Shown here one piece after another: positions 16,276-26,392 of a stretch of DNA of 64,000 nucleotides. Position 1 is the first letter of the stretch. Each line of letters begins with the position of its first letter. A model generated the notes under the pieces. That model saw only the letters and a program-made list of their open reading frames with translations, was not told the origin of the DNA and did no database searches. Location of the stretch: contig NZ_VFOU01000001.1 of assembly GCF_006716305.1 (NCBI RefSeq), positions 62,001-126,000 of the forward strand. The letters are read 5' to 3'. The translations under genes were made by a program, and so were the position numbers. Source of the DNA: Enteractinococcus coprophilus (GTDB lineage Bacteria > Actinomycetota > Actinomycetes > Actinomycetales > Micrococcaceae).

Positions 16276-16927
16276 ACGAACGGATTCCCCGGTATTGGTT
16301 ATCGGGCTGGGTCGCTTCGGCTCAGCGCTGGCTCGAGAGCTCACTGACCTGGGACAAGAAATAATGGCCTTAGAAAAGGACCGGAGCATCGTCCAACACT
16401 TTGCCGACGCGTTTACTTCCATCGTGCAGGCGGATTCGACCGACCTTGCAGCACTAGAACAGGTCGGTGCCGATCAGTTCGACACCGCCGTCGTCGGCAT
16501 TGGGACTTCCATTGAGAATTCCGTGCTGACGGTGGCGAACCTTGTGGATCTGGGAGTCAAAAATATTTGGGCGAAAGCGATCACGCGTTCCCACGGTGAG
16601 ATTTTAGAGCGCATTGGCGCAAACCATGTGATCTATCCAGAACAAGAAGCTGGCGAGCGCACCGCGCATCTACTGAGCGGTACGATGCGCAATTTCACGG
16701 AACTCTCCCCAGATTATGCGCTGGCAATTATCACGGTGCCGGCAGTCCTGGCGAATCGATCGGTGAGTGAATTACGGTTGAAAGAGCGCTACGGGGTCAC
16801 CCTCGTGGCGTATGAAGCCGATGCGGAGTTTTTGAATATTTCTACAGACACCAAGCTCCCGAAAGGTACCAATATGCTCGTGGCGGGCCCGACCGACCGG
16901 GTTGATGAGTTCGCCAAGCGGTTGTAA
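16268..16927 (+). CDS. potassium uptake regulatory subunit TrkA/KtrA
   Basis: Cytosolic RCK protein that gates the potassium pore by binding nucleotides. The 219 residues contain one RCK_N domain (GLGRFGSALA at about 12-21, acidic ALEKD at the end of beta2) and one RCK_C domain (about 135-219). It starts at TTG 16268, inside the end of the trkH-like gene. The single RCK unit is the KtrA layout, not the duplicated E. coli TrkA. Confidence 0.92.
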   Translation: MVRRTDSPVLVIGLGRFGSALARELTDLGQEIMALEKDRSIVQHFADAFTSIVQADSTDLAALEQVGADQFDTAVVGIGTSIENSVLTVANLVDLGVKNIWAKAITRSHGEILERIGANHVIYPEQEAGERTAHLLSGTMRNFTELSPDYALAIITVPAVLANRSVSELRLKERYGVTLVAYEADAEFLNISTDTKLPKGTNMLVAGPTDRVDEFAKRL

Positions 16928-16950
16928 CACCAACGGAAGGTAAGAATCTT

Positions 16951-18360
16951 ATGGTGACTGCCAATGTGATTGGCTCAGGCCCCAACGGATTGGCGGCAGC
17001 GGTAACGCTGGCCAAAGCGGGGGTGGATGTCACCGTCTATGAGCGCAATGCGACTCCGGGTGGTGGTGCGCGGTCGGTTGAGGCCACCCTGCCGGGGGTG
17101 CTGCATGATCATTGTGCGGGCTTTCACGCGCTGTCGGTCAACAACGCTTTTTTCATGGACGCCGAGTTAGCCAATTTCGGGCTCGAGTGGGCACTGCCAG
17201 AAATTCAGTATGCTCACCCGCTCGATTATGGTCACGGGGCGGCAGCGTATCGCTCGGTTGACCAAACCAGCCGTCTGCTCCACGATCCCGCGTGGCAGAC
17301 ACTATTTGGTCCCCTGGCTCGGCATTTTGCCAAGCTCAGTGCCGATGTGGTCCAACCCATGTTGCAGCTGCCGCAGTCACCCATCGGGTTTGCCCGCTTT
17401 GGCTTACGCGCCGGGCTACCGGCCAATGTTTTGGCCAAAGCCTTCCGGACCGAGCAGGCCAAAGCGTTATTTGCCGGGGTTGCTGCTCACGCGTTTCGAC
17501 CGTTGCACACGCTGGGGTCTTCTGCCATCGGGGTGACCCTGTTGGCGGCCGCGCATGCGGTGGGGTGGCCGGTGGCCAAAGGTGGGTCGCAGGCAATTGT
17601 TGACGCGATGCTCAAGGCCTTAGTTCACCACGGCGGTAGAGTGGAGACCGGTGCCCATATTGACTCGCTAGCTGAGCTGCCAGCCGCAGATATCGTGATG
17701 CTCAATACCGGTCCGCGAGCCGCCGTGGATATTTTAGGCCCGGCAATGCCCGAGCGCGTTGCCGCGGGGTTGCGTCGGTTCCGGTACGGTCCGGCAGCAG
17801 CCACGGTGAGCCTAGCGGTGGAAGGTGGCATCCCGTGGACCTATGAGCCGGCACGTCGCGCTGGTACCGTGCACGTTGGCGGCTCTTTTGCTGAAATCGC
17901 CGTCGTGGAAGCCCAGATCACCAAGGGGAAGATGCCCGATAATCCTTATGTACTGGTCGGTCAGCAGTCCGCGGCCGATCCAGGGCGGGCGCACAATAAT
18001 GTTCACCCAATTGACGCGTACGCGCATGTGCCCTCGGGCTACCCCCATGACGCCACCGAGCTCATTGTGCGCCAATTAGAGCGGTTTGCACCCGGGGTGC
18101 GGGAGCGCATTGTAGCCCAGACGTCGCGCACGCCCGCAGACTTAGAGGCCGAGAACCCCAACTTTGTGGGCGGTGATATCGTCTCGGGGGCAAACTCCAT
18201 GGACCAGTTACTCTTCCGACCACGGCCGTCGTTTAATCCCTACCGGTTAGGACCAACCGGAGTGTATCTGTGTTCGGCCTCCACTCCCCCGGGTGCCGGG
18301 GCGCACGGGATGGCAGGCTTTAACGCCGCGCGCAGTGCGCTCGAAGACCTGCAGCGCTAG
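16951..18360 (+). CDS. FAD-dependent oxidoreductase, phytoene dehydrogenase-like
   Basis: A 469-residue flavoprotein of the COG1233/amine-oxidase class. The N-terminal dinucleotide motif is GSGPNGLAAAVTLAKAG followed by the acidic YER, and the C-terminal FAD block is YLCSASTPPGAGAHGMAGFN. The substrate is not evident, and there are no carotenoid genes nearby, so a carotenoid role is not implied. ATG at 16951 with GGAAGG upstream, 23 nt after the trkA-like gene. It converges on proC with a 4-nt overlap. Confidence 0.85.
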   Translation: MVTANVIGSGPNGLAAAVTLAKAGVDVTVYERNATPGGGARSVEATLPGVLHDHCAGFHALSVNNAFFMDAELANFGLEWALPEIQYAHPLDYGHGAAAYRSVDQTSRLLHDPAWQTLFGPLARHFAKLSADVVQPMLQLPQSPIGFARFGLRAGLPANVLAKAFRTEQAKALFAGVAAHAFRPLHTLGSSAIGVTLLAAAHAVGWPVAKGGSQAIVDAMLKALVHHGGRVETGAHIDSLAELPAADIVMLNTGPRAAVDILGPAMPERVAAGLRRFRYGPAAATVSLAVEGGIPWTYEPARRAGTVHVGGSFAEIAVVEAQITKGKMPDNPYVLVGQQSAADPGRAHNNVHPIDAYAHVPSGYPHDATELIVRQLERFAPGVRERIVAQTSRTPADLEAENPNFVGGDIVSGANSMDQLLFRPRPSFNPYRLGPTGVYLCSASTPPGAGAHGMAGFNAARSALEDLQR

Positions 18361-19172
18361 GCGCCAAGCTCCTGCGACCGGGTGACATTGGCCTGAAGGG
18401 CTTGGACAATGACCTGGTTGAAGTCATTGGCATCCAGCGAGTTCAGGGCGGCTTCGGTGACGCCGCCTTCGGTAGCAATCGAGTCTTCAAGCGCGGCCGG
18501 ATCGGCATCGTCGGTGTCCAACATCGCCCCGGCGCCGACTACCGTCAGCCGGGCGAGTTCTTGTGCTACATGCTCGTCCAGGCCCAATGCCATACCCCCG
18601 GCGGCTAGCGCGTTGACGAATCGGAAGACATATCCTGGCCCGGAACCTGCCATCGCGGCCAGCGCGTTGAGCTGATCTTCAGGCAGGTGGAAGACGGTTC
18701 CGGATGCGGCAAATAGGCGTTCCACCTGAGCAACTTGTTCATCGGTGACGGTCGCACCGCGGGCCAGCCCGACCGCTCCCTTCCCAACGGTCAGTGCAAC
18801 GTTGGGCATGGTGCGCACCACCGGTTGGCCCTCGGGCAGCGCCGAGGTCAGCGTGGCCAGCGTGGTGCCGGCGGCAACGGACACGACCACGGTTTCCGGG
18901 CGCAGCGCATCGGCCAGGGACTGTGCGGTATCGACGATGTGGAAGGGTTTGACACCCAGCACCACGATATCGGCATCAGCCACCGCCTGAGCATTGGTTC
19001 CCGGACTGTCCTCTTCCGCGGTCACCGAGATCCCAAACTCCTGACGTCGGGTGGCAGCTGAGGCAGCTGAGTGGGTGGTGGCGACGATGTTGTCGCGGTC
19101 GTAGCCATCGGCCAACAGACCCGCGACGATCGCGGAGTTAAGATGACCCAAACCGATAAAGCTGATGCGCAC
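18357..19172 (-). CDS. proC: pyrroline-5-carboxylate reductase
   Basis: Last step of proline synthesis: NAD(P)H reduction of pyrroline-5-carboxylate. The 271 residues begin with the Rossmann motif FIGLGHLNSAIVAGLL and carry the C-terminal signature AMAGSGPGYVFRFVNAL (about 168-184). The start is GTG at 19172; AAGGAG at the end of the preceding gene is 10 nt upstream. Last gene of the minus-strand run from trhO. Confidence 0.93.
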   Translation of the reverse strand: MRISFIGLGHLNSAIVAGLLADGYDRDNIVATTHSAASAATRRQEFGISVTAEEDSPGTNAQAVADADIVVLGVKPFHIVDTAQSLADALRPETVVVSVAAGTTLATLTSALPEGQPVVRTMPNVALTVGKGAVGLARGATVTDEQVAQVERLFAASGTVFHLPEDQLNALAAMAGSGPGYVFRFVNALAAGGMALGLDEHVAQELARLTVVGAGAMLDTDDADPAALEDSIATEGGVTEAALNSLDANDFNQVIVQALQANVTRSQELGA

Positions 19173-19177
19173 TAGTG

Positions 19178-19984
19178 TTACTCTCCTTGCGTTGCGGGGT
19201 TACGTGTCAGATGTTTGCGAGTAAAGGCCAAGGCTTCGGCTAGCATTTCTTCGCGGTGGCCCGGATACTTCTGCCCGCGCGTTGACACCTCGACACACAC
19301 TGCACCGTCGTAGTCACTTTCGGCCAAATAACGCAGAGATTCAACTACGCGTTGGTTCCCGTAACCGGGTAACAGGTGCTCATCAGCCGCTGAACCAGCC
19401 CCGTCGGTCAGATGCACATGTGCCAGGCGGGAACCGAGCAGCTTAATGGCCCGCAGCGAGTCCATCTTGGCGGTAGCGGCGTGCGAGAAGTCCCAGGTGA
19501 CGTAATCATAATCTTGCGGAATGGGGTCATAATGCGGCAGATACATCTGAATTTCTTGGCCGCTGACTCGCCAGGGATACATATTTTCCACCGCGATCGT
19601 CACTCCGGTGGCTTCCATGATGTCGCGGATGCCGTCGGCGAATTCCACTGCATAGGAGCCCTGCCAGCGAAATGGCGGGTGGGCCACCATGATTTCCGCA
19701 CCCAATTCGCGCGCCAGATCGGCTGCTCGAGCGACCTTGGTCCAGGCCGACCCCCAGACCTGTTGGGTGAACAGTAGGGTCGGGGCGTGGATCGAGTGGA
19801 TAGGCATTGAGTGACGTTGGGCTAGGTCATCAAGTTTGGTGGGGTTATGGGTCCACCGGTTCTGAGTGACCATGACCTCGACCCCGTCATATCCGAGGTC
19901 TTCGGCCATCGCAAAAACGTGTTGAGGTGGCAGAGAAAAGATCGATGACGACGACAACGTCACCGGGATTTCTGGTCTAACCAC
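19178..19984 (-). CDS. sugar phosphate isomerase/epimerase-like TIM barrel
   Basis: A 268-residue AP-endonuclease-2/xylose-isomerase-like barrel. Metal-ligand type segments are spaced as expected: YDGVEVMV (Glu), HSIHAP, AHPPFRW, AVENMYPW (Glu), WDFSHA (Asp, His), HVHLTDG and VCVEVST (Glu). The reaction is unknown. GTG start at 19984 inside the ppx end (8-nt overlap), with AGGAG 6 nt upstream. The position between ppx and proC is common in Micrococcales but does not reveal a role. Confidence 0.82.
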   Translation of the reverse strand: MVRPEIPVTLSSSSIFSLPPQHVFAMAEDLGYDGVEVMVTQNRWTHNPTKLDDLAQRHSMPIHSIHAPTLLFTQQVWGSAWTKVARAADLARELGAEIMVAHPPFRWQGSYAVEFADGIRDIMEATGVTIAVENMYPWRVSGQEIQMYLPHYDPIPQDYDYVTWDFSHAATAKMDSLRAIKLLGSRLAHVHLTDGAGSAADEHLLPGYGNQRVVESLRYLAESDYDGAVCVEVSTRGQKYPGHREEMLAEALAFTRKHLTRNPATQGE

Positions 19985-21014
19985 CTGTTACTCCTAGTGA
20001 GAATCCGGGCCGTTGATCATCCGAAGTCAAGTCTACGCCCTGGACCCACGGGTTGTCGTTGGTTTGGGCGACGCGTCCTTGCAGCCTTAAGGCATCCAGG
20101 CGACCCAGGATGAGTCCCTCGCGCAGCGCCCAGGGGCAAATGCTGAGTTTTTTGACTTTGAACATTTCCATCGCAGCCTGGGCAACCATACCCCCGGCCA
20201 ACACTTGGCGGGCTCGGATATCCGAAACCCCTGGCAATTGGGCGCGCTGGGCTTCGTTCATCAACGCCAGCGTCTGATTCCACGTCACCAGGTCTTTGAC
20301 CCGGAGTCTGCGCGGCACAAACAGCCCGTCGGTTGACGGCGCGGCGCCGGACAGTCGTGCCAGCGAACGGAAGGTTTTCGACGTGCCGGTCACGACCGTG
20401 TTGTCAGGTAGTCTTTTCGGAAATCTCTTGCGATATTTCTTGAGGACCGTATGGATGTAGTCATCCAGTGCTTGCACCTGCCCAGCGGTGGGCGGATCGG
20501 GGTCGGGGAAGAATTCTCGGGTTAGCCGCTGCGCGCCCAACGGCACAGAAACCGCGGTGGTTGGGAGTTCATCGGTGCCAAACGACATCTCAAAAGAGCC
20601 CCCACCGATGTCAAAGTTCAGCAGGTTCTCCACGTGCCAGCCGTGCCAGCGGCGCACCGCGAAATACGTCATCGCGGCTTCCTGGTTGCCCGACAGCACG
20701 GTCAGGTATACACCAGTCTCCTGGGTGATGCGTTGCAAAACCTCGGGTCCATTGGCCGCGTCGCGGATGGCCGAGGTACAAAAACTGATCATGTCGACGG
20801 CGCCGTTAGCCTTGGCAAAGGCCACAGCTCCGTTGATGAAATCAATCAGATTGCGCTGCCCGGTTTCGGTGATGGCACCGTCGTCATCAAGATGCTGAAT
20901 CAGCGACATCGGACGTTTGTGGTCGGCGTACGCGGTGGGGCGTGCTCCGGGAAACGCATCCACTAACAATAAGTGGACCGTGTTCGAGCCGATGTCCAGG
21001 ACTCCCAGACGCAT
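19977..21014 (-). CDS. Ppx/GppA exopolyphosphatase-family protein
   Basis: Actin-like ATPase-fold enzyme that hydrolyses polyphosphate or pppGpp. The 345 residues carry LDIGSNTVHLLLVD at 5-18, SAIRDA near 90 and DIGGGSFEMSFG near 147. It is the short actinobacterial form with no C-terminal HD domain. ATG at 21014, only 7 nt after the topA stop, so co-transcribed with topA. Which substrate it uses cannot be told from sequence. Confidence 0.9.
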   Translation of the reverse strand: MRLGVLDIGSNTVHLLLVDAFPGARPTAYADHKRPMSLIQHLDDDGAITETGQRNLIDFINGAVAFAKANGAVDMISFCTSAIRDAANGPEVLQRITQETGVYLTVLSGNQEAAMTYFAVRRWHGWHVENLLNFDIGGGSFEMSFGTDELPTTAVSVPLGAQRLTREFFPDPDPPTAGQVQALDDYIHTVLKKYRKRFPKRLPDNTVVTGTSKTFRSLARLSGAAPSTDGLFVPRRLRVKDLVTWNQTLALMNEAQRAQLPGVSDIRARQVLAGGMVAQAAMEMFKVKKLSICPWALREGLILGRLDALRLQGRVAQTNDNPWVQGVDLTSDDQRPGFSLGVTGG

Positions 21015-21021
21015 TGTTTTG

Positions 21022-23748
21022 CTACTTCTTCTTGGTTCGTTTGGCGGGCCCTTTGGCCCGTTTCTCGGCGAGCAGTTCGAAGGCCTGACCTTCGGTAATC
21101 TGTTCCGGTGCGGTCCCGCGTGGCACGGTCACGTTCGTGGTGCCGTCGGTAATATACGGGCCAAATCGGCCCTCTTTAATGACGACTTTTTTACCCGAGG
21201 ACGGATCATTACCAAATTCGGCAATCGGGGGTTTGGCTTGGCCACGCCCGCGACGCTGTTTAGGTTGCGAGTAGATTTCCTCGGCTTCGGCAAGCGTGAT
21301 GGTAAACATCTGCTCTTCGGATTCTAGCGAACGCGAATCCGAGCCCTTGCGCAAATACGGCCCAAACCGACCGTTCTGGGCGGTGATCTCCTCGCCGTCA
21401 GAGGCAACCCCGAGGCTGCGCGGCAGCGACAGGATCTTCAGCGCGTCGTCCAAGGTCATGGTCGCCAGGTCCATGCCCTTGAGCAGCGAACCGGTTTTCG
21501 GTTTCGGTTTCTTCGGGGCCTTCTTGGGCTTCTTGCGACCGTTTTTATAGAACTCATCCGGTTGCGCGTCTTTATGCGCCTGGATTTCCTCTTCGGTAAA
21601 ATCGGGGACGATCTGCGTGACGTAGGGGCCGTAGCGGCCATCTTTGGCCACAATCTCATAGCCGGTGTCCGGGTCGGTTCCTAACACCCGTTCGGATGGT
21701 CCGGCGGTTTCAATCATTTCGACTGCGACTTCTGGCGTCAGCTCATCCGGTGCCATCTCTTCTGGCACATTGGCGCGTTTGGGATCATCGCCTTCTTTGG
21801 CGTCGTCGCCCAGCGCCTTCTCCAAATACGGTCCGTAGCGGCCCACCCGCAGGGTGATCCCCTCGGCCACCGGGATCGAGTTGATGGCTCGGGCATCAAT
21901 GTCCCCGAGGTTTTCCACGGTGTGCTTCAGCCCCTCGGCCGATTCGGCCTGCCCAAAGTAGAAGCCTTCTAACCAGTCGCGTCGATCCATCTGCCCGGCG
22001 GCAATCTGGTCGAGGTCGTCTTCCATGCGCGCGGTGAACTCGTAATCCACGTAGCGCGCGAAGTGTTCTTCCAGCAGCCGGATCACCGAAAATGCGATCC
22101 ATGACGGTACCAACGCAGAGCCGCGTTTGCGCACATACCCACGATCCAAGATCGTGGAAATGGTCGGTGCATAGGTTGACGGGCGGCCGATTTCGCGTTT
22201 TTCCAATTCGGCGACCAGCGAGGCCTCGGTGTAGCGGGCCGGTGGCGTGGTTTCGTGACCTTCGGCGACCAAATCGCGTGCCTCGAGAATCTGACCTTCG
22301 CCCATATCGGGCAGGCGAGCGTCGTCGCGTTCCTGTTTTTCACCGGGGACTGACTTCTGGTCGGATTCATAGGCCTTCATGAACCCGGGCACGGTGATGA
22401 CGGTTCCCGAGGCCGAGAATTCCGCCGTCCGCGGGGTGGTCTCGGCCGAGGTGCCAGCAATCTTCACGGTCGCGGTGTATCCGGTTGCATCAATCATTTG
22501 CGACGCCACGGTGCGCTTCCAAATGAGCTCATAGAGCCGGAACTCATCGGCGGTCAGCGAGTTTTTCACCTGCGACGGCGTGCGGAAATGGTCCCCGGAT
22601 GGCCGGATCGCTTCGTGCGCTTCTTGCGCGGCAGTGTTCTTGGAGGCATAGTAGCGGGGTTTATCCGGTACCATTTCGCCGCCGTAGAGCTCGGTTGCTT
22701 GCTTGCGTGCCGCAGAAATCGCTTGGGTCGACAGTACGACCGAGTCGGTACGCATGTAGGTGATGTACCCGTTTTCATACAGTCGCTGAGCGACCTGCAT
22801 GGTCACCCGCGAGGTAAACCGCAGACGACGTGATGCTTCCTGCTGCAACGTCGAGGTGGTGAACGGTGCTGCCGGACGACGGCGGTAGGGCTTATCCTCT
22901 AACGAGGTGATCGCAAATTCGGTGTCGGCCAGACCCTCGGCCAGCGACTGCGCCGATGTTTGATCCAGATGGACCACCTCGGCCGTGGATTTCAGTTGGC
23001 CCTTGTCAGTAAAGTCTCGACCGGTGGCAACGCGTACGTCGTCGACAGCGGTGAGTTTGGCACCGAAGGATTCTTCGGCGTCGGTCACAAAGTCTGCTGT
23101 CAGATCCCAGTAAGATGCCTGCACAAATGCCATGCGTTCGCGTTCACGCTCAACCACCAGACGCGTGGCAACGGACTGAACACGACCGGCCGACAGGCCG
23201 GGGCCGACTTTGCGCCACAACACCGGGGAGATCTCATAACCGTAGAGCCGGTCCAGGATACGCCGGGTTTCTTGAGCATCGACCAGGTCGGTATCGAGCT
23301 CGCGAATGTTTTCCAGCGCGCGCTGGATGCCTTCTTCGGTGATTTCGGTGAACGCCATGCGATAGACCGGGACTTTGGGTTTGAGCACCTCAAGCAGGTG
23401 CCAGGCGATGGCTTCGCCTTCCCGGTCAGCATCTGTTGCCAGGTAGAGTTCGTCAGCGGATTTGAGCGCTTTGCGAAGTTCCGTGACCTTCTTTTTCTTA
23501 TCGTCTGCGACCACGTAATACGGTTCGAAACCGTCTTCGGTGTCCACCGCGAATTTGCCGTAGGGGCCTTTTTTCATCTCCGTGGGCAAATCGGATGGGC
23601 GGGGTAGGTCGCGAATGTGGCCTACCGAGGAATCAACAATCCAGCCCTCACCTAAGAATTTGGCGATGGATCGGCTTTTGGCCGGGGATTCCACGATAAC
23701 CAATTTGGTGGTATCACCATTGGTCGATGCAGAACTTTTTGCGCTCAC
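21022..23748 (-). CDS. topA: DNA topoisomerase I
   Basis: Type IA topoisomerase that relaxes negative supercoils. The 908 residues show the Toprim domain (KLVIVESPAKSRSIAKFL, then DADREGEAIAWHL), the catalytic tyrosine in GYITYMRTDS, and four C-terminal repeats with the core GR(Y/F)GPY in place of zinc fingers (at about 650, 720, 805 and 870), then a lysine-rich tail (KRAKGPAKRTKKK) as in other actinobacterial TopA. I chose GTG at 23748 because AAGGAG is 5 nt upstream; a longer start at 23778 has none. Confidence 0.96.
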   Translation of the reverse strand: MSAKSSASTNGDTTKLVIVESPAKSRSIAKFLGEGWIVDSSVGHIRDLPRPSDLPTEMKKGPYGKFAVDTEDGFEPYYVVADDKKKKVTELRKALKSADELYLATDADREGEAIAWHLLEVLKPKVPVYRMAFTEITEEGIQRALENIRELDTDLVDAQETRRILDRLYGYEISPVLWRKVGPGLSAGRVQSVATRLVVERERERMAFVQASYWDLTADFVTDAEESFGAKLTAVDDVRVATGRDFTDKGQLKSTAEVVHLDQTSAQSLAEGLADTEFAITSLEDKPYRRRPAAPFTTSTLQQEASRRLRFTSRVTMQVAQRLYENGYITYMRTDSVVLSTQAISAARKQATELYGGEMVPDKPRYYASKNTAAQEAHEAIRPSGDHFRTPSQVKNSLTADEFRLYELIWKRTVASQMIDATGYTATVKIAGTSAETTPRTAEFSASGTVITVPGFMKAYESDQKSVPGEKQERDDARLPDMGEGQILEARDLVAEGHETTPPARYTEASLVAELEKREIGRPSTYAPTISTILDRGYVRKRGSALVPSWIAFSVIRLLEEHFARYVDYEFTARMEDDLDQIAAGQMDRRDWLEGFYFGQAESAEGLKHTVENLGDIDARAINSIPVAEGITLRVGRYGPYLEKALGDDAKEGDDPKRANVPEEMAPDELTPEVAVEMIETAGPSERVLGTDPDTGYEIVAKDGRYGPYVTQIVPDFTEEEIQAHKDAQPDEFYKNGRKKPKKAPKKPKPKTGSLLKGMDLATMTLDDALKILSLPRSLGVASDGEEITAQNGRFGPYLRKGSDSRSLESEEQMFTITLAEAEEIYSQPKQRRGRGQAKPPIAEFGNDPSSGKKVVIKEGRFGPYITDGTTNVTVPRGTAPEQITEGQAFELLAEKRAKGPAKRTKKK

Positions 23749-23784
23749 GTGGCTCCTTTTCAATACAGCAGCTTCCACACTAAT

Positions 23785-25341
23785 CTAACCCGTAGCGCTG
23801 CCATGCTCGAATACTTCTAAAAATCCGTCAACGTATAACGCGGTGATTTCGTCTTGCAGCGCAGCCGTTTGGGTGTCATCTAATTCCAGTAATCCTGCCA
23901 CGGCTGCGGTGATTTGTCTGACCGTCAGCTCGCCATCGCACGCGCCCAACACTGCCGCGGTGGCCGTGTCGAGTCGGATGTGGCGGGCAAAACCTGTTCC
24001 GGAGCGGGCCATGAGGACCTCCGGGTGTTCGGCCCCGAAGCGTTGGTATTGCTCATAGGTCACCCAGTCTGGCACCACCAGGTGACTATTGGCCAGCGCC
24101 CAGTCGTCGTCGGAGGTCTCATCGTGACGGGCCACCGAATTCGCCCACGCACTCGCCACGGGCTGCTGCACGGCCCCGGTGAGATACTCAAACCGGCGCA
24201 ACGGTGGGGTGTGAGCACGTTGACGTAACCACACCCAGCCAAAGCCGATCTGGGTGACGCCGCGCGCGGCAAAATCGGCCAGGTAGGCGGCATAGGCCTG
24301 GGCATAGGCATCGGGGTCGAGGTGTTCGGACGAGTCTCGCAACCAGATCTCGGCGTACTGGGCTGGATCTGAACTGGAGCGTTGGATCGCCCAGATGTCC
24401 AGCGACGAGTCGGGCCAGGTGGACAGCCGCGCATGCCAATCGCTTTTGCCAAACATTTCCCAGTTGGCCAACATGACGGCTTGACCGCCATCGGTCAGCA
24501 CCGTATCGATCGTTGCGATGAGTTTTTTGACCAGGCGATCGCCGGTGTGTCCGGTTTCGCGGTACGTGTGCGTGATGGCAGACGCCGCCGGTGCGATCAC
24601 AAAGGGCGGATTGGTCACGACCAGTTCAAAGCGTTGCCCAGCCACCGGCTCTAACATGTTGCCCAACACGACGGTGACCCGGTCATCAAGGTTGCCCGGA
24701 TCAATATCGAGCACTGCGGCGTTGAGCATCACATTGAAGACCGCGAAATCTAACGCCCGCTGGGAAACATCAGTAATCGTCACGTGTCGAGCGTGCGTGA
24801 GCAGATGCAGCGCCTGGACTCCGCAACCGGTGCCAATATCTAATGCGGTGTCAACCTCGTGTCGCGGGGTAATTTCGGCTAACGTCATGGATGCTTTGCC
24901 CACCCCCAGAATATGCTCAGCCGGTAACGGACCACCCAGTTGCAGTGCGGTCTGATCCGAGGCCACCCACATGTCGCCGGGATGATCGGTTGCATAGGCC
25001 GACAGATCGACGGTGGCGACGACGTCGCCGTGTTTTGTGAGGCGCACAATGTTTAACGCCAGCGCACCGTCGAGACCGACCGTGGCAAAGAGGCGTTCGG
25101 CCAGTGGCGTGCTGATCGGATCGGCCAGCATGAAACAACTGATGAATCCCGCCAGACGATTCCCCTCGGCCAGCGGGCCCGCCAGCACTTGGCGGGCCGG
25201 TATCAGCTGCTCGCGGTCCAGGGCGGCAGCTGCCGTAGGGCCCAGAAGGTGGGCAATATTGTCGGCGGTATATCCGGCCGAGGTCAAGTCCTGAGCCAGG
25301 GCAGCGAGGTCTGGTCCGTGCGCAACCGGTGCAGGATGCAT
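23785..25341 (-). CDS. SAM-dependent methyltransferase (N-6 adenine / HemK-like NPPF type)
   Basis: A 518-residue protein of an actinobacterial family. The Rossmann core is central: LDIGTGCGVQALHLL (about residue 167) and VVTNPPFVI (about 239). The NPPF motif indicates methylation of an exocyclic amine (a base or glutamine). About 150 residues before the core and 200 after it form extra domains specific to this family. The target is unknown. The ATG at 25341 overlaps the trhO stop (TAATG), so it is coupled to trhO, which acts on tRNA; an RNA target is an attractive guess only. Confidence 0.85.
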   Translation of the reverse strand: MHPAPVAHGPDLAALAQDLTSAGYTADNIAHLLGPTAAAALDREQLIPARQVLAGPLAEGNRLAGFISCFMLADPISTPLAERLFATVGLDGALALNIVRLTKHGDVVATVDLSAYATDHPGDMWVASDQTALQLGGPLPAEHILGVGKASMTLAEITPRHEVDTALDIGTGCGVQALHLLTHARHVTITDVSQRALDFAVFNVMLNAAVLDIDPGNLDDRVTVVLGNMLEPVAGQRFELVVTNPPFVIAPAASAITHTYRETGHTGDRLVKKLIATIDTVLTDGGQAVMLANWEMFGKSDWHARLSTWPDSSLDIWAIQRSSSDPAQYAEIWLRDSSEHLDPDAYAQAYAAYLADFAARGVTQIGFGWVWLRQRAHTPPLRRFEYLTGAVQQPVASAWANSVARHDETSDDDWALANSHLVVPDWVTYEQYQRFGAEHPEVLMARSGTGFARHIRLDTATAAVLGACDGELTVRQITAAVAGLLELDDTQTAALQDEITALYVDGFLEVFEHGSATG

Positions 25342-26264
25342 TATTGCTTCACCGTCACGTCGGTCAGGCAGGTCTCACAGACGCGCTCGGTGTGCGATTG
25401 GTGGCAGTCATCGCAGATCACGGCCAGGGTTTTGCAGCCAGGATCGGTGCAGTTACGCAGCTGCGCCGTCGGCGTGTTGCACAACTGACAGGAACCGATG
25501 ACTTTGGGCGTATCCGAGAAATTCAGGGCCATCCGGTCATCGAAGACATACAGGGAACCCTCCCACAGCCCGTCGTCGCCAAAGGCTTCGCCATATCGCA
25601 CGATCCCCCCGTCAATTTGATAGAGCTCTTGGAAGCCTCGATTGGCCATCAACACGGTGAGTACCTCACAACGTATTCCGCCGGTGCAGTATGTGATGAC
25701 CGGTTGGTCTTTGAGGTGATCGTATTTACCGGACTCTAATTCGGCGATGAAATCGCGCGTGGTCGTGACATCCGGGACGACGGCGTCTTTAAACTTGCCG
25801 ATTTCGGCTTCGAATTTGTTGCGACCATCAAAAAACGTCACCGGGCGGCCTTCGGCGGCTTTTGTCGCGACGAGGTCATTGACCTCTTGTGGGGTCAGGT
25901 GCGTTGCCGTACCCACTACGGTGTTGCCGGGAGCGACGGCTACTTCCTCTGGACGATCAAAAGCCACAAGTTCGGGTTTGACTTTGACACTCAGGCGCGG
26001 GAAGTCTTCTGCTCCGCCTTCAGACCATTTGACTTCGAGTTCGTTGAACGCCTGATAGGTGCGCGTCGTTTTAACGTATTCTTTAACCGCGCGAATCGGC
26101 CCGCCAACCGTACCGTTAATACCGTGTTCGGAAATGATGATTCGGCCGGTAAGTTCCAGCCGTTTACACAGTTCCCGTTGCCACAGCGCGACAGCCTGCG
26201 GATCAGTGATGGGTGCGAAAAGGTAGTACAGTGCGATTTTGGATTGCGGGTTCATAGTTGGCAT
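25341..26264 (-). CDS. trhO: tRNA uridine(34) hydroxylase, rhodanese family
   Basis: Makes 5-hydroxyuridine at tRNA wobble position 34 (YceA/TrhO family). The 307 residues include a UPF0176 N-terminal domain ([11 protein letters not shown]), a rhodanese domain with catalytic Cys in YCTGGIRCE (about residue 190) and a cysteine-rich tail (CQLC, CTDPGC, CDDCH, CETC), likely zinc-binding. Start ATG 26264 or 26255; neither has a clear ribosome site. First gene of the minus-strand run down to proC. Confidence 0.92.
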   Translation of the reverse strand: MPTMNPQSKIALYYLFAPITDPQAVALWQRELCKRLELTGRIIISEHGINGTVGGPIRAVKEYVKTTRTYQAFNELEVKWSEGGAEDFPRLSVKVKPELVAFDRPEEVAVAPGNTVVGTATHLTPQEVNDLVATKAAEGRPVTFFDGRNKFEAEIGKFKDAVVPDVTTTRDFIAELESGKYDHLKDQPVITYCTGGIRCEVLTVLMANRGFQELYQIDGGIVRYGEAFGDDGLWEGSLYVFDDRMALNFSDTPKVIGSCQLCNTPTAQLRNCTDPGCKTLAVICDDCHQSHTERVCETCLTDVTVKQ

Positions 26265-26380
26265 TTCTGTTGCATGGTTTCGAGCTGTCAGGCTGTGAGT
26301 TGGGCTTTCTTAAGGGTTACAAGTTGGTGACGCTCGTGCAATGTCATGAGCCGTAGCTGGGCTTAGAGCGTGACTAAAGC

Positions 26381-26386
26381 TATTCT
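26381..26386 (+). promoter_or_regulatory. putative -10 (TATTCT) of a leaderless gene
   Basis: TATTCT ends 6 nt before the ATG at 26393; the spacer AGGGGC is too close to act as a normal ribosome site. No clear -35. It lies in the 128-bp divergent gap between trhO and the GNAT gene. Confidence 0.4.
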
Positions 26387-26392
26387 AGGGGC

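Noticed and set aside
22960-23607. Open frame of 215 codons antisense to topA
   Set aside because: A shadow of topA codon bias; no ribosome site, no recognisable domain.
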